DNA from: an uncultured Pelagibacteraceae bacterium
GTDB taxonomy: Bacteria > Pseudomonadota > Alphaproteobacteria > Pelagibacterales > Pelagibacteraceae
DNA: 64,000 nucleotides
Assembly (NCBI GenBank): GCA_902558835.1
Contig: CACEFK010000001.1
Location: forward strand, 1-64,000
Reading direction: 5' to 3'
Part shown: positions 36,166 to 45,559 of the stretch, in pieces
How positions within the stretch are numbered: the stretch's first letter is position 1
Layout: every line of letters begins with the position of its first letter
The notes under the pieces: generated by a model
Seen by the model: the letters and a program-made list of their open reading frames with translations, nothing else
The model's database searches: none
Told to the model about the DNA's origin: nothing
Position numbers and translations under genes: made by a program

Positions 36166-36577
36166 ATTTATTTTTTTTTAAGAAAATATAAAACGCACCT
36201 GCGCCGCCATCTTCGATTTTAGCATCTGTTATTTCATTTATCATGTTCATTAAATTGACATTATTATTAATGAATTCAGGAACAGAATATTTTAAAATAC
36301 CAAGGTCTTTTGAAACATATGGGTCTTTTTCATTTTCAGAGTGAAGACCTTTTCCTGTAACAATGATTAGTTTGTTAATATTTTCAGAAAAAGCTTTATT
36401 TATAAAATCTTCTATAGTTTTATTTGCTTCATCCAAGGTGTAACCATGCAAATCTATTGATCTTACTTTTGCATTTTTGTTTTTTTGATGTTTTAAATCC
36501 TTATTAGGTAATTTTTCAGCGCTATTTATAAATTTGTGCCAATCTTTTTTATCTTTGTCTGAAATATTATCGTTCAA
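36155..36577 (-). CDS. Smr-domain protein
   Basis: This 140-residue protein has a Lys-rich N-terminus and an Smr (MutS2 C-terminal-like) endonuclease domain: [20 protein letters not shown] and G-G-A-G-A-F-Y-I. Smr domains nick DNA or cleave RNA, recently linked to ribosome rescue. The gene follows the Tim44-like gene directly on the minus strand. Confidence 0.9.
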   Translation of the reverse strand: MNDNISDKDKKDWHKFINSAEKLPNKDLKHQKNKNAKVRSIDLHGYTLDEANKTIEDFINKAFSENINKLIIVTGKGLHSENEKDPYVSKDLGILKYSVPEFINNNVNLMNMINEITDAKIEDGGAGAFYIFLKKNKFIK

Positions 36578-37174
36578 TTATGTTAATATATTTACAAGCT
36601 GCCAATTTGGATTTGCTGACGTTGTATCTCGTGAAAAAATCCACGTATCATAAATTTTTTTAATTTTTTCAGGATCTCCAGATACAATTTTTTTATCTTT
36701 ATCTCTTATGCAAGTAATAACCTCTGCTATAAAATTCACTGTTACATTTAAAATGTTTCCAATTTTTTTATGTTCCTTAATTTCAGCTTTATTAACTCCT
36801 ATAAATGTTATTTCTGCAAAATGACCTCTTTTTGCTCTTTGTTTCAACGCATCATCAAATTGATTATATATATCTTTATTTAACAGAGTTTTTGCAGTTG
36901 TGATCTTATTATCATTATCACTGAAATCAGTAATAATTGTTTCATAAGCAATTTTTGCACCTTTTAAAAATTCTTTTTGGGCTTCATCATCGAACTTCTC
37001 TTTTGGTTTAGTTGCTTGATCTACCTTAATATTTTTTAAAACCTCTTTAAATTGTGCTGGCGATTTTCCCTCAAAACCAGTTCTTTTGCCAAGAATTCCT
37101 CTTAATCTTAAAAAAATAAAACCAGCAATCATTGCTAATAAAATAATGTCGATGTATTCGAAGCTATAATTCAT
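36578..37174 (-). CDS. Tim44-domain protein (TimA-type)
   Basis: This 198-residue protein has one N-terminal membrane helix (about 8-24) and a C-terminal Tim44-like domain (F-L-K-G-A-K-I-A-Y-E, L-K-Q-R-A-K-R-G-H, W-I-F-S-R-D-T-T-S-A-N-P-N-W). Bacterial homologues of the mitochondrial Tim44 are conserved in alphaproteobacteria next to secB/fxsA, as here. Inner-membrane role in envelope protein handling is inferred. Confidence 0.9.
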   Translation of the reverse strand: MNYSFEYIDIILLAMIAGFIFLRLRGILGKRTGFEGKSPAQFKEVLKNIKVDQATKPKEKFDDEAQKEFLKGAKIAYETIITDFSDNDNKITTAKTLLNKDIYNQFDDALKQRAKRGHFAEITFIGVNKAEIKEHKKIGNILNVTVNFIAEVITCIRDKDKKIVSGDPEKIKKIYDTWIFSRDTTSANPNWQLVNILT

Positions 37175-37232
37175 GATATGATAGTAATTACTCTATTGAT
37201 TAATTTCAACCAGCAATTTAGATTAAGGACAA

Positions 37233-37658
37233 ATGAACTCAATTTTATTATTAATCATTATAATTCCAGTAGTAGAAATATATCTTCTAATTAAAATAGG
37301 TTCAGAAATTGGCGCAATATCTACAATTTTACTAATTTTTACAACTGCTATTGTGGGTATTTACTATGCAAAATATGAGGGTTTAAATACATTAAAGTCT
37401 GGATTCATTCAGCTTAGAAACAACGAACCTCCAACATTCGAAATGCTATCTGGAGCAGCAATAGCGTTTGCTGCTATATTATTAATTATACCAGGTTTTA
37501 TGACAGATGTTTTTGGTTTTTTATTAATTTTTCCTCCAAGTAGAAGATTTATTTTTAATACTTTTTCAAAAGAAACTTTTCGAAAAAAAAATAAAAATAA
37601 TGATTTTATTGAAGGAGATTTTGAAGATATAGAAGATAATGATGACAGAAAAATTTAA
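37233..37658 (+). CDS. FxsA-family membrane protein
   Basis: This 141-residue protein has three hydrophobic segments (about 2-20, 25-45, 67-90) and the FxsA pattern P-V-V-E-I-Y-L-L-I-K-I-G, A-I-V-G and I-P-G-F-M-T-D. A long acidic tail follows. FxsA is named for suppression of phage exclusion; the native role is unknown. Overlaps secB by 20 bases. Confidence 0.93.
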   Translation: MNSILLLIIIIPVVEIYLLIKIGSEIGAISTILLIFTTAIVGIYYAKYEGLNTLKSGFIQLRNNEPPTFEMLSGAAIAFAAILLIIPGFMTDVFGFLLIFPPSRRFIFNTFSKETFRKKNKNNDFIEGDFEDIEDNDDRKI

Positions 37659-38064
37659 GATTTTAAGTAAGTTCATTAAAGATATGTCAAGCGAAACAAA
37701 AGATGTTGTTACTTATATGTATGTTAAAGATAATATATCAAAATATGAACTTGATATTAATATAAAATCTATACCTCTCAAGAATAAAATAGTTGAAGTT
37801 AATACTATTTTAAAGTTTGAAGACAAACAAAAAACTAAAACAAAATCTTATTTTGAAATGACTTATGCAACAGTGATTCAGATTAACGCTGAAATCAAGG
37901 ATAAAAGTGAATTAGAAAAAATTATTTTATGCGACGCACAAATTAAAATTTATCCTGATTTGGAAAAATCTTTTTTGGATATGCTACATAACTCAGGCTA
38001 TCCTGATATTAAAATTGAAAAAAGAATTGATTTCGAAAAACTTTATAACCAAAGATTTAACTAA
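37639..38064 (+). CDS. secB: Protein-export chaperone SecB (divergent)
   Basis: This 141-residue protein shows SecB features: an N-terminal Y-M-Y-V-K-D strand, E-L-D-I-N-I, F-E-M-T-Y-A-T-V-I-Q-I and a C-terminal Y-P-D-I-K-I-E-K-R-I-D-F-E-K-L-Y. It is more basic and diverged than E. coli SecB. The call depends partly on the conserved alphaproteobacterial neighbourhood (Tim44, FxsA, SecB, DnaQ). It keeps preproteins unfolded for SecA. The start is ambiguous between two adjacent ATGs. Confidence 0.82.
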   Translation: MMTEKFKILSKFIKDMSSETKDVVTYMYVKDNISKYELDINIKSIPLKNKIVEVNTILKFEDKQKTKTKSYFEMTYATVIQINAEIKDKSELEKIILCDAQIKIYPDLEKSFLDMLHNSGYPDIKIEKRIDFEKLYNQRFN

Positions 38065-38722
38065 AATAATTCTTTTTTAATTCTTTTTTAAGGTATTTTT
38101 TATGTTGTTCAATTTCTTCTTTGGAAGGTGCAACTATCTGTTTATAGTAGGATGCATCTAAAACTTTAGTAGCTTCAAAATCATTATTATCATTTTTAAA
38201 ATTTAATGTTGGTTCCCTTTGATCAATTAAATTTATATAGACTTTTGATAACAAATCACAGTCAATTAATGCTGTATGCTGAACTCTTTTAGAATTATCA
38301 ATTCTGAACCTTTTGCATAATGCGTCAAGACTTACAGAAGATCCAGGATATTTATCTCTTGCAAGAATTAGGGTGTCAATAACATCATTATTTAAAAAGT
38401 TTTTTCCATGTAAAGATAATTCATTATTTAAGTGTGCTAGATCAAATTCAGCGTTATGAATTATTAATCTTGTGCCTTTGATGAAGTTTAAAAATTCCTC
38501 CAAAACTTCACTAAATTTCTTTTGTTTTGACAAAAATTCATCAGAGTAACCATGAACTTCAAAAGCTTTTTCTGATACTTTTCTCTCTGGATTTAAATAA
38601 CAATGAAATTTTCTTTTAGTAGGAATTAAATTTTCTAGCTCTATACACCCAATTTCAACTATTCTGTGCCCCTCTTTTACAGAAATCCCTGTGGTTTCAG
38701 TATCTAATACTATTTCTCTCAT
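38057..38722 (-). CDS. dnaQ: DNA polymerase III epsilon subunit (proofreading)
   Basis: This 221-residue DEDDh 3'-5' exonuclease has V-L-D-T-E-T-T-G (D7, E9), H-N-A-E-F-D and H-T-A-L-I-D-C-D. It proofreads replication as part of the Pol III core. It is the last gene of the ppsR-maf-aroE-coaE-dnaQ series, the canonical set on one side of the alphaproteobacterial origin. Confidence 0.96.
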   Translation of the reverse strand: MREIVLDTETTGISVKEGHRIVEIGCIELENLIPTKRKFHCYLNPERKVSEKAFEVHGYSDEFLSKQKKFSEVLEEFLNFIKGTRLIIHNAEFDLAHLNNELSLHGKNFLNNDVIDTLILARDKYPGSSVSLDALCKRFRIDNSKRVQHTALIDCDLLSKVYINLIDQREPTLNFKNDNNDFEATKVLDASYYKQIVAPSKEEIEQHKKYLKKELKKNYFS

Positions 38723-39292
38723 TTATAAAATTTTTTTTAAGATTTTTTTAATACTAATTTTAATCTTATTCTTGGTAAAATCATTTTTGATAATAAAGTT
38801 TGATTTACTTTTCTTATATCCAACCTTAAGTTGAATTTTTTTAAATTCGTTAAATAATTTCTTATTAAAGTTTATTCTCTTCTTAAGTCTTTTTAGTCTA
38901 TCTGATTTTTTAGAATCAACAAAAATTAATATATCTGTTTTATTATTAATTTTATTTTCTAATAACAAAGGTATATCCATTATAATTATTTTTTTATTTT
39001 TGTTCTTTTTTAAAAATAATTTAAATTTTTTTCCAATCTCTTTATGAACTATTTTAACTATTAATTTTAAGTTAGATTTATTTTTTAATATTGCGTTTGT
39101 AATCTGCTGTTTATTTATTGGAAAAGAATAAATATACTTGGGTAGTTTTTTATTTAATTCTTTAAATATCTTCTTATCTTTTTTATATATTTTTGAAACT
39201 TCATGGTCTGCATCAAATACGGGATAACCAAAATTTTTTGCAACATAGCTTTTTCCTGAACCTATATCTCCCAAAATTCCAATTCTAATCAT
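38723..39292 (-). CDS. coaE: Dephospho-CoA kinase
   Basis: This 189-residue P-loop kinase (G-D-I-G-S-G-K-S-Y) performs the last step of CoA synthesis. It contains V-F-D-A-D-H and I-I-M-D-I-P-L-L-L-E-N, typical of CoaE. It is unusually lysine-rich. It abuts dnaQ and overlaps aroE by 8 bases. Confidence 0.95.
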   Translation of the reverse strand: MIRIGILGDIGSGKSYVAKNFGYPVFDADHEVSKIYKKDKKIFKELNKKLPKYIYSFPINKQQITNAILKNKSNLKLIVKIVHKEIGKKFKLFLKKNKNKKIIIMDIPLLLENKINNKTDILIFVDSKKSDRLKRLKKRINFNKKLFNEFKKIQLKVGYKKSKSNFIIKNDFTKNKIKISIKKILKKIL

Positions 39293-40079
39293 TGTTTAAA
39301 ATTTCTAATATCTCGCTATTGATCTTTGGTTCTATTCCATGCCATAATTTGAATGCCTCAAATGCCTGATAAACAAACATCAATTTACCATTCTCTGTTC
39401 TATTACCAAGTTTTTTTCCTTCTTTTAAAAAATTTGTTTCTTCAGGATTATAAATTACATCATAAAACAGTTTGTTATTAGCAAACTTTGAAAAATCTAA
39501 ATTGATAGACTCCTTGTTTAATCCCAAGCTGGTAGCATTTATAATTACATCAAAATCATTTATATCACCCCAATCCAATACCTCTAAATTATTGAATTGT
39601 AATTTTAAATCCTCAGCTTTTTGTTTAGTTCTATTGCTAATGAATATTTTTGAAACATTCATTTTATTCAAAGCAAAAATTATTGAGGGAACAACTCCAC
39701 CAGCCCCTAAAATTAAAATTTGTTTACCTTGCATATCGAAATTTAAATCTTTAATTGCTTTATCAAAACCAAGAATATCTGTATTATGGCCTTCTAAATT
39801 ATCATTGCTTAAAATTATTGTATTTACTGACTGAGTTTGTTCTGCCTCTGGACTTAATTTATCTAAATAAGGTATTACAGCTTTTTTGAACGGAACAGTA
39901 ACATTAATACCGTTTATTTTTTTTTCTTTAACTTCAGAAATTATAGTTTGGAGATTTTTCTCCTCAATTTTTTTTTTATCATAAATGGCGTCAATGTTGT
40001 TTTCTTTGAGCCAATAATTGTGAAGTTTGGGTGATAAAGAATGATTGATAGGATTGCCAATTACAAAATATTTTTTCAT
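39285..40079 (-). CDS. aroE: Shikimate dehydrogenase
   Basis: This 264-residue enzyme has I-G-N-P-I-N-H-S-L-S-P-K-L-H-N, the catalytic lysine in N-V-T-V-P-F-K, N-T-D-I-L-G-F and NADP-binding I-L-G-A-G-G-V. It reduces 3-dehydroshikimate. It overlaps maf by 4 bases. Confidence 0.97.
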   Translation of the reverse strand: MKKYFVIGNPINHSLSPKLHNYWLKENNIDAIYDKKKIEEKNLQTIISEVKEKKINGINVTVPFKKAVIPYLDKLSPEAEQTQSVNTIILSNDNLEGHNTDILGFDKAIKDLNFDMQGKQILILGAGGVVPSIIFALNKMNVSKIFISNRTKQKAEDLKLQFNNLEVLDWGDINDFDVIINATSLGLNKESINLDFSKFANNKLFYDVIYNPEETNFLKEGKKLGNRTENGKLMFVYQAFEAFKLWHGIEPKINSEILEILNND

Positions 40080-40663
40080 CGCAATGAACTTATGTATTCC
40101 TTAATTTTTTTAACAGGGAGTCCCATAATTGTATCTTCGTCACCTTCTATACTTGCAAACAAACTTCTGCCCTCTCCCTCTATTTGGTAGACATTGTATG
40201 CATAAAGAGTTTCGTCAGATATTTTAGATAAATAATTTTTTAATTCATCATCGGTAAAATTTTTCATAGTTAATTTTGCTTTATCAGTATAATTCCAAAT
40301 CATAGATCCATTTTTAGATATACAAACAGAACTAATTAAAAAATGTGATTTACCATTAAGTTTTCTTAATATTTCCATTGCCTCTTCTCTGCTTTCAGGT
40401 TTAGATATCAGTTCGCCATCTAAATCTATCACGCTATCTGCCCCTAATACTATTTCGTCATTTTTTTTCATACTAACTTTGTTTGCTTTTAATTCAGCTA
40501 AATTTTTTGAAATTATTTCTAAACTTACCTTTTCTTTTAATAAGCTTTCTTTAACAGGCTCTTCATCTACGTTTGAAGGCTCAACAATGCATTTAATATT
40601 ATTTTTATCTAAGATCTCTTTTCTAACCTCGCTTTTTGAAGCGAGAATAATTTTATTTAACAT
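40076..40663 (-). CDS. maf: Maf-type nucleoside triphosphate pyrophosphatase
   Basis: This 195-residue protein has the Maf signature A-S-K-S-E-V-R-K-E-I-L at the start, V-D-E-E-P-V and the G-A-D-S-V-I segment. Maf proteins hydrolyse non-canonical or modified nucleotides. Its start overlaps the end of ppsR by 11 bases. Confidence 0.94.
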   Translation of the reverse strand: MLNKIILASKSEVRKEILDKNNIKCIVEPSNVDEEPVKESLLKEKVSLEIISKNLAELKANKVSMKKNDEIVLGADSVIDLDGELISKPESREEAMEILRKLNGKSHFLISSVCISKNGSMIWNYTDKAKLTMKNFTDDELKNYLSKISDETLYAYNVYQIEGEGRSLFASIEGDEDTIMGLPVKKIKEYISSLR

Positions 40664-41480
40664 TGTTTAAATATATTTCGTGAATTTTAATTATAGAAGC
40701 TGCCGTTTCCTCAACTGACTTTCTTGTTACGTCTATAAGGGGCCATTTATATTTTTGAAATGTTTTTTTTGCCTCTAGAACCTCTTTTTTAATATTTTCT
40801 AAATCTGTATATTCAATATTTTCTGTTTCTTTTAAAGAATTCATTCTATTTTTTCTTAAATCAGCTAATCTTTCCGGCTCTGTACTTAGTCCTACAACAC
40901 ATGTCATTTGTGGATTTTTTTTAAGGGTCTCTGGCAAAGAATTTTCATTTACTAATGGAATGTTTGACGTTTTATAACCTTTGTTGGCTAAGTAAATAGA
41001 CGTAGGTGTTTTACTTGTTCTACTTACACCTACAAGAATAATATCAGATTTATTTACTTCGTTTATTAAATTTCCATCATCATGATTCATTGTAAATTGA
41101 ATTGCTTCAATTCTGTCATAATATTCTTCATTCAATATATGTTGACCACTTGGCTCATGTGTTGCTTTTTGATTTAATATTTTTGAAAAATTCAGAATTA
41201 AATTTCCTAAAACGCCAAAGCATGGGATATTTTGATTCTCGCTAGCATTCGCAAGGTATTTAGCCAAGTTGTTATCCACGATTGTATATAAGATTATTGA
41301 ATTTTCATTTTTTTTTGCGTCCTCTAGAATTTTTAAAATTTGATTTTCTGTTCTTGTAAAAGAGTAAGAATGAACCTTATATTCTATATTTAAAAATTGA
41401 GCCTTCAGTGCTAAAAATATTCTATCTAAGGTCTCGCCAGTTGAGTCAGAAATTAAATATATTTGATATGTATTGCTCAT
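40653..41480 (-). CDS. Pyruvate, phosphate/water dikinase regulatory protein (DUF299)
   Basis: This 275-residue kinase-phosphotransferase has L-I-S-D-S-T-G-E-T at the start and a P-loop-like G-V-S-R-T-S-K-T-P-T at about 152-161. The family switches pyruvate phosphate dikinase or PEP synthase on and off by phosphorylation. It begins next to the candidate origin and reads away from it. Confidence 0.95.
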   Translation of the reverse strand: MSNTYQIYLISDSTGETLDRIFLALKAQFLNIEYKVHSYSFTRTENQILKILEDAKKNENSIILYTIVDNNLAKYLANASENQNIPCFGVLGNLILNFSKILNQKATHEPSGQHILNEEYYDRIEAIQFTMNHDDGNLINEVNKSDIILVGVSRTSKTPTSIYLANKGYKTSNIPLVNENSLPETLKKNPQMTCVVGLSTEPERLADLRKNRMNSLKETENIEYTDLENIKKEVLEAKKTFQKYKWPLIDVTRKSVEETAASIIKIHEIYLNNVK

Positions 41481-41747
41481 GAATAAATTGTTAATAAATT
41501 TGTAATATTTTAATTAAATTACACAATTTAAAATTTTTTAAATTAACCTTGTAAAAACTGCTATTTATTAACATTAATAATAAATAGGGTAAAACAATCC
41601 ACAAAAATTAATATGGTTAAAAAAGCTTCATTTTAAACAATTTTATTCAAATAACTTGTTGGTAAATTGTGAATATAATGTTTATAAAAATTAATCACCT
41701 TTATTCACAAGATATATTACAACTACAATAATTAATAATACTTATTT
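41481..41747. other. Candidate replication origin (oriC)
   Basis: This 267-bp gene-free divergent gap lies between ppsR and hemE, the classic alphaproteobacterial origin position. DnaA-box-like sequences are TTATTCACA (41701-41709, full match to TTWTNCACA), TGTGAATAT (41668-41676, reverse, one mismatch), CAATCCACA (41595-41603, weaker), and an inverted pair TGTTAATAA (41489-41497) and TTATTAACA (41565-41573) with one mismatch. Very AT-rich blocks at 41511-41545 could unwind. No gene or promoter motif stands out otherwise. Confidence 0.75.
41701..41709 (+). promoter_or_regulatory. DnaA box candidate (TTATTCACA)
   Basis: This nonamer matches the relaxed DnaA consensus TTWTNCACA and lies in the ppsR-hemE gap, 39 bases before hemE. 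It is the best of the five box-like sequences there. Confidence 0.6.
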
Positions 41748-42752
41748 ATGAAACCTTTAAACAAAGTAATAATTAATAAAGACACCTCATTTAATCCTAT
41801 ATGGATTATGAGACAGGCTGGCAGATATTTACCAGAATTCAGAGAAATAAGAAAAGAAAATCCTAATTTTATTAATTTGTGTTTAAATGATGATTTATCT
41901 TCAGAAATAACTCTACAACCATTAAAAAGATTTGATTTAGATGCTGCAATAATATTTTCGGATATCTTAATGCTTCCTTATGGATTAGGTCAAAAAGTAG
42001 AATTTGAAAAAAACTTTGGGCCAAAATTAGGAGAACTAAATCTAAATGAAATTGCTAAGATTGATGAAATTGATTTCGTAAAGAAAATACACCGTGTTTA
42101 TAAGGCATTAAAAAAAGTTAGCTCGGACACCAGCCTAAAAAAAAAGAATACTATCGGTTTTGTAGGTGCACCATGGACATTATTGGTTTATATGATCAAT
42201 AAACAATCACCAAAAAAAAATTTGAAAAAAGATTTTTTTAAAGATGAGTTTTTAATAAACAGAATATTATTAATTATTGAAAAATTTTTAAAAGTTCATA
42301 TAAAAAATCAAATTGATAATGGTGCGAATGTAATTCAAATTTTTGATAGTTGGGCAGGCCTATTAGAGGAAAAAGATTTACCTAATTATGTTTATTCTCC
42401 GACTTTAAATTTAGTAAATTATGTAAAATCTTTAAATGTACCAGTTATATGTTTTCCTAGAGAAATAAAAAATTATAAAGAATTTTGTGATATTGTTAAA
42501 CCTGATGCTGTTAATATCGATTATAATGTTGACCCAAAAAAAATACTTAGAGATATAAGCATACCCATACAAGGAGGATTAGACCCAAAAATTTTGTTAA
42601 CAGACAAAGAAACATTAAAAAAAGAAGCTTTTTATTATTTAGAAATTTTTCGAGATCATCCGTATATCTTTAATCTTGGCCATGGTATTTTACCTGAAAC
42701 AAACCCAGAAATGGTTGAAAATTTAATTAAAATTGTAAAAGATTTTAAATGA
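41748..42752 (+). CDS. hemE: Uroporphyrinogen decarboxylase
   Basis: This 334-residue enzyme has P-I-W-I-M-R-Q-A-G-R-Y-L-P-E-F-R, F-S-D-I-L-M-L-P and F-V-G-A-P-W-T-L motifs. It decarboxylates uroporphyrinogen III to coproporphyrinogen III. It is the first rightward gene from the candidate origin, as in Caulobacter and related bacteria, and overlaps hemH by 4 bases. Confidence 0.98.
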   Translation: MKPLNKVIINKDTSFNPIWIMRQAGRYLPEFREIRKENPNFINLCLNDDLSSEITLQPLKRFDLDAAIIFSDILMLPYGLGQKVEFEKNFGPKLGELNLNEIAKIDEIDFVKKIHRVYKALKKVSSDTSLKKKNTIGFVGAPWTLLVYMINKQSPKKNLKKDFFKDEFLINRILLIIEKFLKVHIKNQIDNGANVIQIFDSWAGLLEEKDLPNYVYSPTLNLVNYVKSLNVPVICFPREIKNYKEFCDIVKPDAVNIDYNVDPKKILRDISIPIQGGLDPKILLTDKETLKKEAFYYLEIFRDHPYIFNLGHGILPETNPEMVENLIKIVKDFK

Positions 42753-43744
42753 TTGAAAAAAACCACCCACCTATAAAATATGGTAAGACAGGCGTGCTTA
42801 TAATTAATCTAGGTACTCCAGATTCTACTAATTGGTTCGATATAAGAAAATATTTAAGAGAGTTCCTTTCTGATAGAAGAGTCATTGAGGTAAATCCACT
42901 GGTTTGGCAAATAATATTGAATTTGTTTATTCTTAATTTTAGACCTTCTAAAACTGCTAAAGCTTATAAAGAGATTTGGATGAAGGATGAAAATATTTCG
43001 CCACTTCTTTATTATACAAAAAAGCAAACTGAGAAAGTTTCAAACTCACTATCAAAAGAAAACATTATTACAGATTTTGCGATGAGATATGGAAATCCTA
43101 GTATTAAAAGCAAGATTCACAAATTGCATAAAATGGGTTGTGAAAACTTAGTGATACTTCCCCTTTATCCCCAGTATGCAGCAGCTACAACAGCAACAGT
43201 TTGTGATGAGGTATACAGAACTTTAATGAAAATGAGGTGGCAACCTTCTTTAAAAATAATCTCTCACTACGAATCCGATCCACTTTATATTGATGCACTC
43301 GTTAATTCAGTTAATAAAAAAATAAATGAAATTAGTTGGAAACCAGACCTAATTATAGCCTCTTATCACGGAATACCAAAAAAATATTTTGATAAAGGTG
43401 ATCCCTATCATTGTTATTGTCATAAAACGACAAGACTAATTTCAGAAAAATTTAGCTCAGTTAAAATTAAAACTACATTTCAGTCAAGATTTGGTCCACA
43501 AGAGTGGCTGCAACCATATACTGATAAGACTTTAGAAAGCTTGCCTAAAGAGGGCATCAAAAATGTCCTTACAATCTGTCCAGGTTTCGCGTCCGATTGT
43601 GTTGAGACTTTAGAGGAAATACAAATTCAAGCTAAAGAAAGTTTTTTAAATTCAGGAGGAGAAAATTTTGAAATGGTCCCCTGTTTAAATGATAATAATG
43701 ATCATATCATTTTACTAAAGTCCTTAATTGAGAGAAATGTTTAA
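42749..43744 (+). CDS. hemH: Ferrochelatase
   Basis: This 331-residue protein has L-I-N-L-G-T-P-D-S, L-P-L-Y-P-Q-Y-A-A-A-T-T and the active-site histidine in A-S-Y-H-G-I-P. It also has a C-Y-C-H segment and a C-x7-C pair near the end that are of uncertain meaning. It inserts iron into protoporphyrin IX. hemJ follows within 4 bases. Confidence 0.97.
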   Translation: MIEKNHPPIKYGKTGVLIINLGTPDSTNWFDIRKYLREFLSDRRVIEVNPLVWQIILNLFILNFRPSKTAKAYKEIWMKDENISPLLYYTKKQTEKVSNSLSKENIITDFAMRYGNPSIKSKIHKLHKMGCENLVILPLYPQYAAATTATVCDEVYRTLMKMRWQPSLKIISHYESDPLYIDALVNSVNKKINEISWKPDLIIASYHGIPKKYFDKGDPYHCYCHKTTRLISEKFSSVKIKTTFQSRFGPQEWLQPYTDKTLESLPKEGIKNVLTICPGFASDCVETLEEIQIQAKESFLNSGGENFEMVPCLNDNNDHIILLKSLIERNV

Positions 43745-43747
43745 TAT

Positions 43748-44182
43748 ATGAATTCATATTTATTATTTAAATCCTTACATTTAATTGCTGTCGTTTCTTG
43801 GATGGCCGGTCTTTTATATCTTCCAAGAATTTTTGTTTATCATGTTGAGAACAAACAAAAGAAAGAAGCAACTGATATATTTGAAGTGATGGAAAAAAGA
43901 TTATTTTTTTACATTATGCGTCCTGCAATGATTTTCACTTGGATTTTTGGATTAATATTAATTTATATAAATGGAATAGACATATTTTCTCAATTATGGT
44001 TTCAAATAAAGATTGTTTTGGTGATATTGTTATCAGCATACAATGACTATTTGGGCAAATGTCTTGTTGCTCTAAAAAATTCTACAAACACAAAATCTGC
44101 AAAATTTTTTAGAATTATTAATGAAATACCGACGATTATCTTAATTATCGTTATATTTTTAGCTATTTTTAAGCCAAACTAG
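43748..44182 (+). CDS. hemJ: Protoporphyrinogen IX oxidase HemJ
   Basis: This 144-residue protein has four membrane helices, with S-L-H-L-I-A-V-V-S-W-M-A-G-L-L-Y-L-P-R near the start. The conserved His in that first helix and a lysine/arginine pair in the later helices match HemJ. It oxidises protoporphyrinogen, the step before ferrochelatase. The hemE-hemH-hemJ set completes the late haem pathway. Confidence 0.94.
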   Translation: MNSYLLFKSLHLIAVVSWMAGLLYLPRIFVYHVENKQKKEATDIFEVMEKRLFFYIMRPAMIFTWIFGLILIYINGIDIFSQLWFQIKIVLVILLSAYNDYLGKCLVALKNSTNTKSAKFFRIINEIPTIILIIVIFLAIFKPN

Positions 44183-44211
44183 GGTTGAAATAATAACAGC
44201 AGTATATATAT

Positions 44212-44237
44212 TGTGGATATCTGATAAGTCCTTATCA
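44212..44237 (+). promoter_or_regulatory. DnaA-box-like site and inverted repeat in rho leader
   Basis: TGTGGATAT (44212-44220; the reverse, ATATCCACA, differs from TTATCCACA at one base) is followed directly by a perfect inverted repeat TGATAAG-TC-CTTATCA (44222-44237), 11 bases before the rho ATG. rho is commonly autoregulated, so this could be a control site, or a secondary DnaA site near the origin. Confidence 0.4.
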
Positions 44238-44248
44238 AAAAATTAATC

Positions 44249-45517
44249 ATGAATATTCAAGAACTAAAACTAAAATCATCTGAACAGCTTATAACCCAAG
44301 CTGAAAAGCTTGGTATAGAAAATGCTAGTACACTCAGAAAGCAAGAAATACTTTTTGCTATTCTTAAAAAAGTTGCTGAGAAAGAAGAAATTACTGGAGT
44401 AGGTGTTTTACAGTTATTGCAAGATGGCTTTGGTTTTTTAAGGGCAATGGAGTCAAATTACCTTCCAGGTCCAGATGATATTTATGTGAGTCCGAGTCAA
44501 ATTAGAAAATTTGGTTTGAGAACTGGAGATACGGTTGAGGGACCAGTAAGAGCCCCTAAAGAAGGTGAAAGATATTTTGCATTATTACAGGTTAGTAAGA
44601 TAAATTTTGAGGAACCAGAAAAAGCAAGACACAAAATTGCATTTGACAACCTAACGCCGCTATATCCTGATAAACAATTGGTGATGGAAGTTGAAACCAC
44701 AAAAGTTGAAAAAAAACAGGATTTAACCCCAAGACTTATTGACCTAGTAAGTCCAATAGGTAAAGGGCAAAGATCTATAATTATTTCTCCACCTAAAGCT
44801 GGTAAAACAATGATTTTACAAAGTATCGCAAACTCAATAGCTAAAAATTATCCAGAATGTTACCTGATGGTGCTGTTAATTGATGAACGTCCAGAAGAAG
44901 TAACAGATATGCAAAGAACTGTAAAAGGTGAAGTAATTAGTTCTACTTTTGATGAACCGGCTCAAAGGCACGTAGCAGTAGCAGAAATGGTTATTGAAAA
45001 AGCCAAAAGACTAACTGAGCACAAAAAGGATGTTATTATATTATTAGATTCTATAACAAGACTGGGAAGAGCATATAATGCAGTTATACCAAGCTCAGGC
45101 AAAGTTTTAACTGGAGGTGTAGACGCAAATGCACTTCAGAGACCCAAAAGATTTTTTGGTGCTGCAAGAAATATTGAAGAAGGCGGTTCATTAACAATAA
45201 TTTCTACAGCTTTAATTGATACAGGAAGTAGAATGGATGAAGTAATTTTTGAGGAATTTAAAGGAACAGGTAATAGCGAAACAATACTAGACAGAAAAAT
45301 TGCAGATAAAAGAATATACCCAGCAATTGATATAACAAAATCAGGCACAAGAAGAGAAGAGCTTTTATTTGATAAGAATGATCTTCAAAAGATGAATGTT
45401 TTAAGAAGAATAATTGCGCCTATGGGCACTATGGACGCAATAGAATTTATAAACTCAAAACTTAAAGATACTAAAAATAATGCTGAGTTTTTTAACTCTA
45501 TGAATAAACCTTCATAA
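44249..45517 (+). CDS. rho: Transcription termination factor Rho
   Basis: This 422-residue hexameric RNA helicase has an N-terminal RNA-binding domain with G-F-G-F-L-R-A, the Walker [18 protein letters not shown] and the C-terminal R-R-I-I-A-P-M-G region. Full length. It belongs to the standard origin-proximal set with hemE/hemH and mnmE. Confidence 0.98.
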   Translation: MNIQELKLKSSEQLITQAEKLGIENASTLRKQEILFAILKKVAEKEEITGVGVLQLLQDGFGFLRAMESNYLPGPDDIYVSPSQIRKFGLRTGDTVEGPVRAPKEGERYFALLQVSKINFEEPEKARHKIAFDNLTPLYPDKQLVMEVETTKVEKKQDLTPRLIDLVSPIGKGQRSIIISPPKAGKTMILQSIANSIAKNYPECYLMVLLIDERPEEVTDMQRTVKGEVISSTFDEPAQRHVAVAEMVIEKAKRLTEHKKDVIILLDSITRLGRAYNAVIPSSGKVLTGGVDANALQRPKRFFGAARNIEEGGSLTIISTALIDTGSRMDEVIFEEFKGTGNSETILDRKIADKRIYPAIDITKSGTRREELLFDKNDLQKMNVLRRIIAPMGTMDAIEFINSKLKDTKNNAEFFNSMNKPS

Positions 45518-45559
45518 AAACTATTTTAAAAAAAATTTTAGTTTATAATAATTAAGTCG

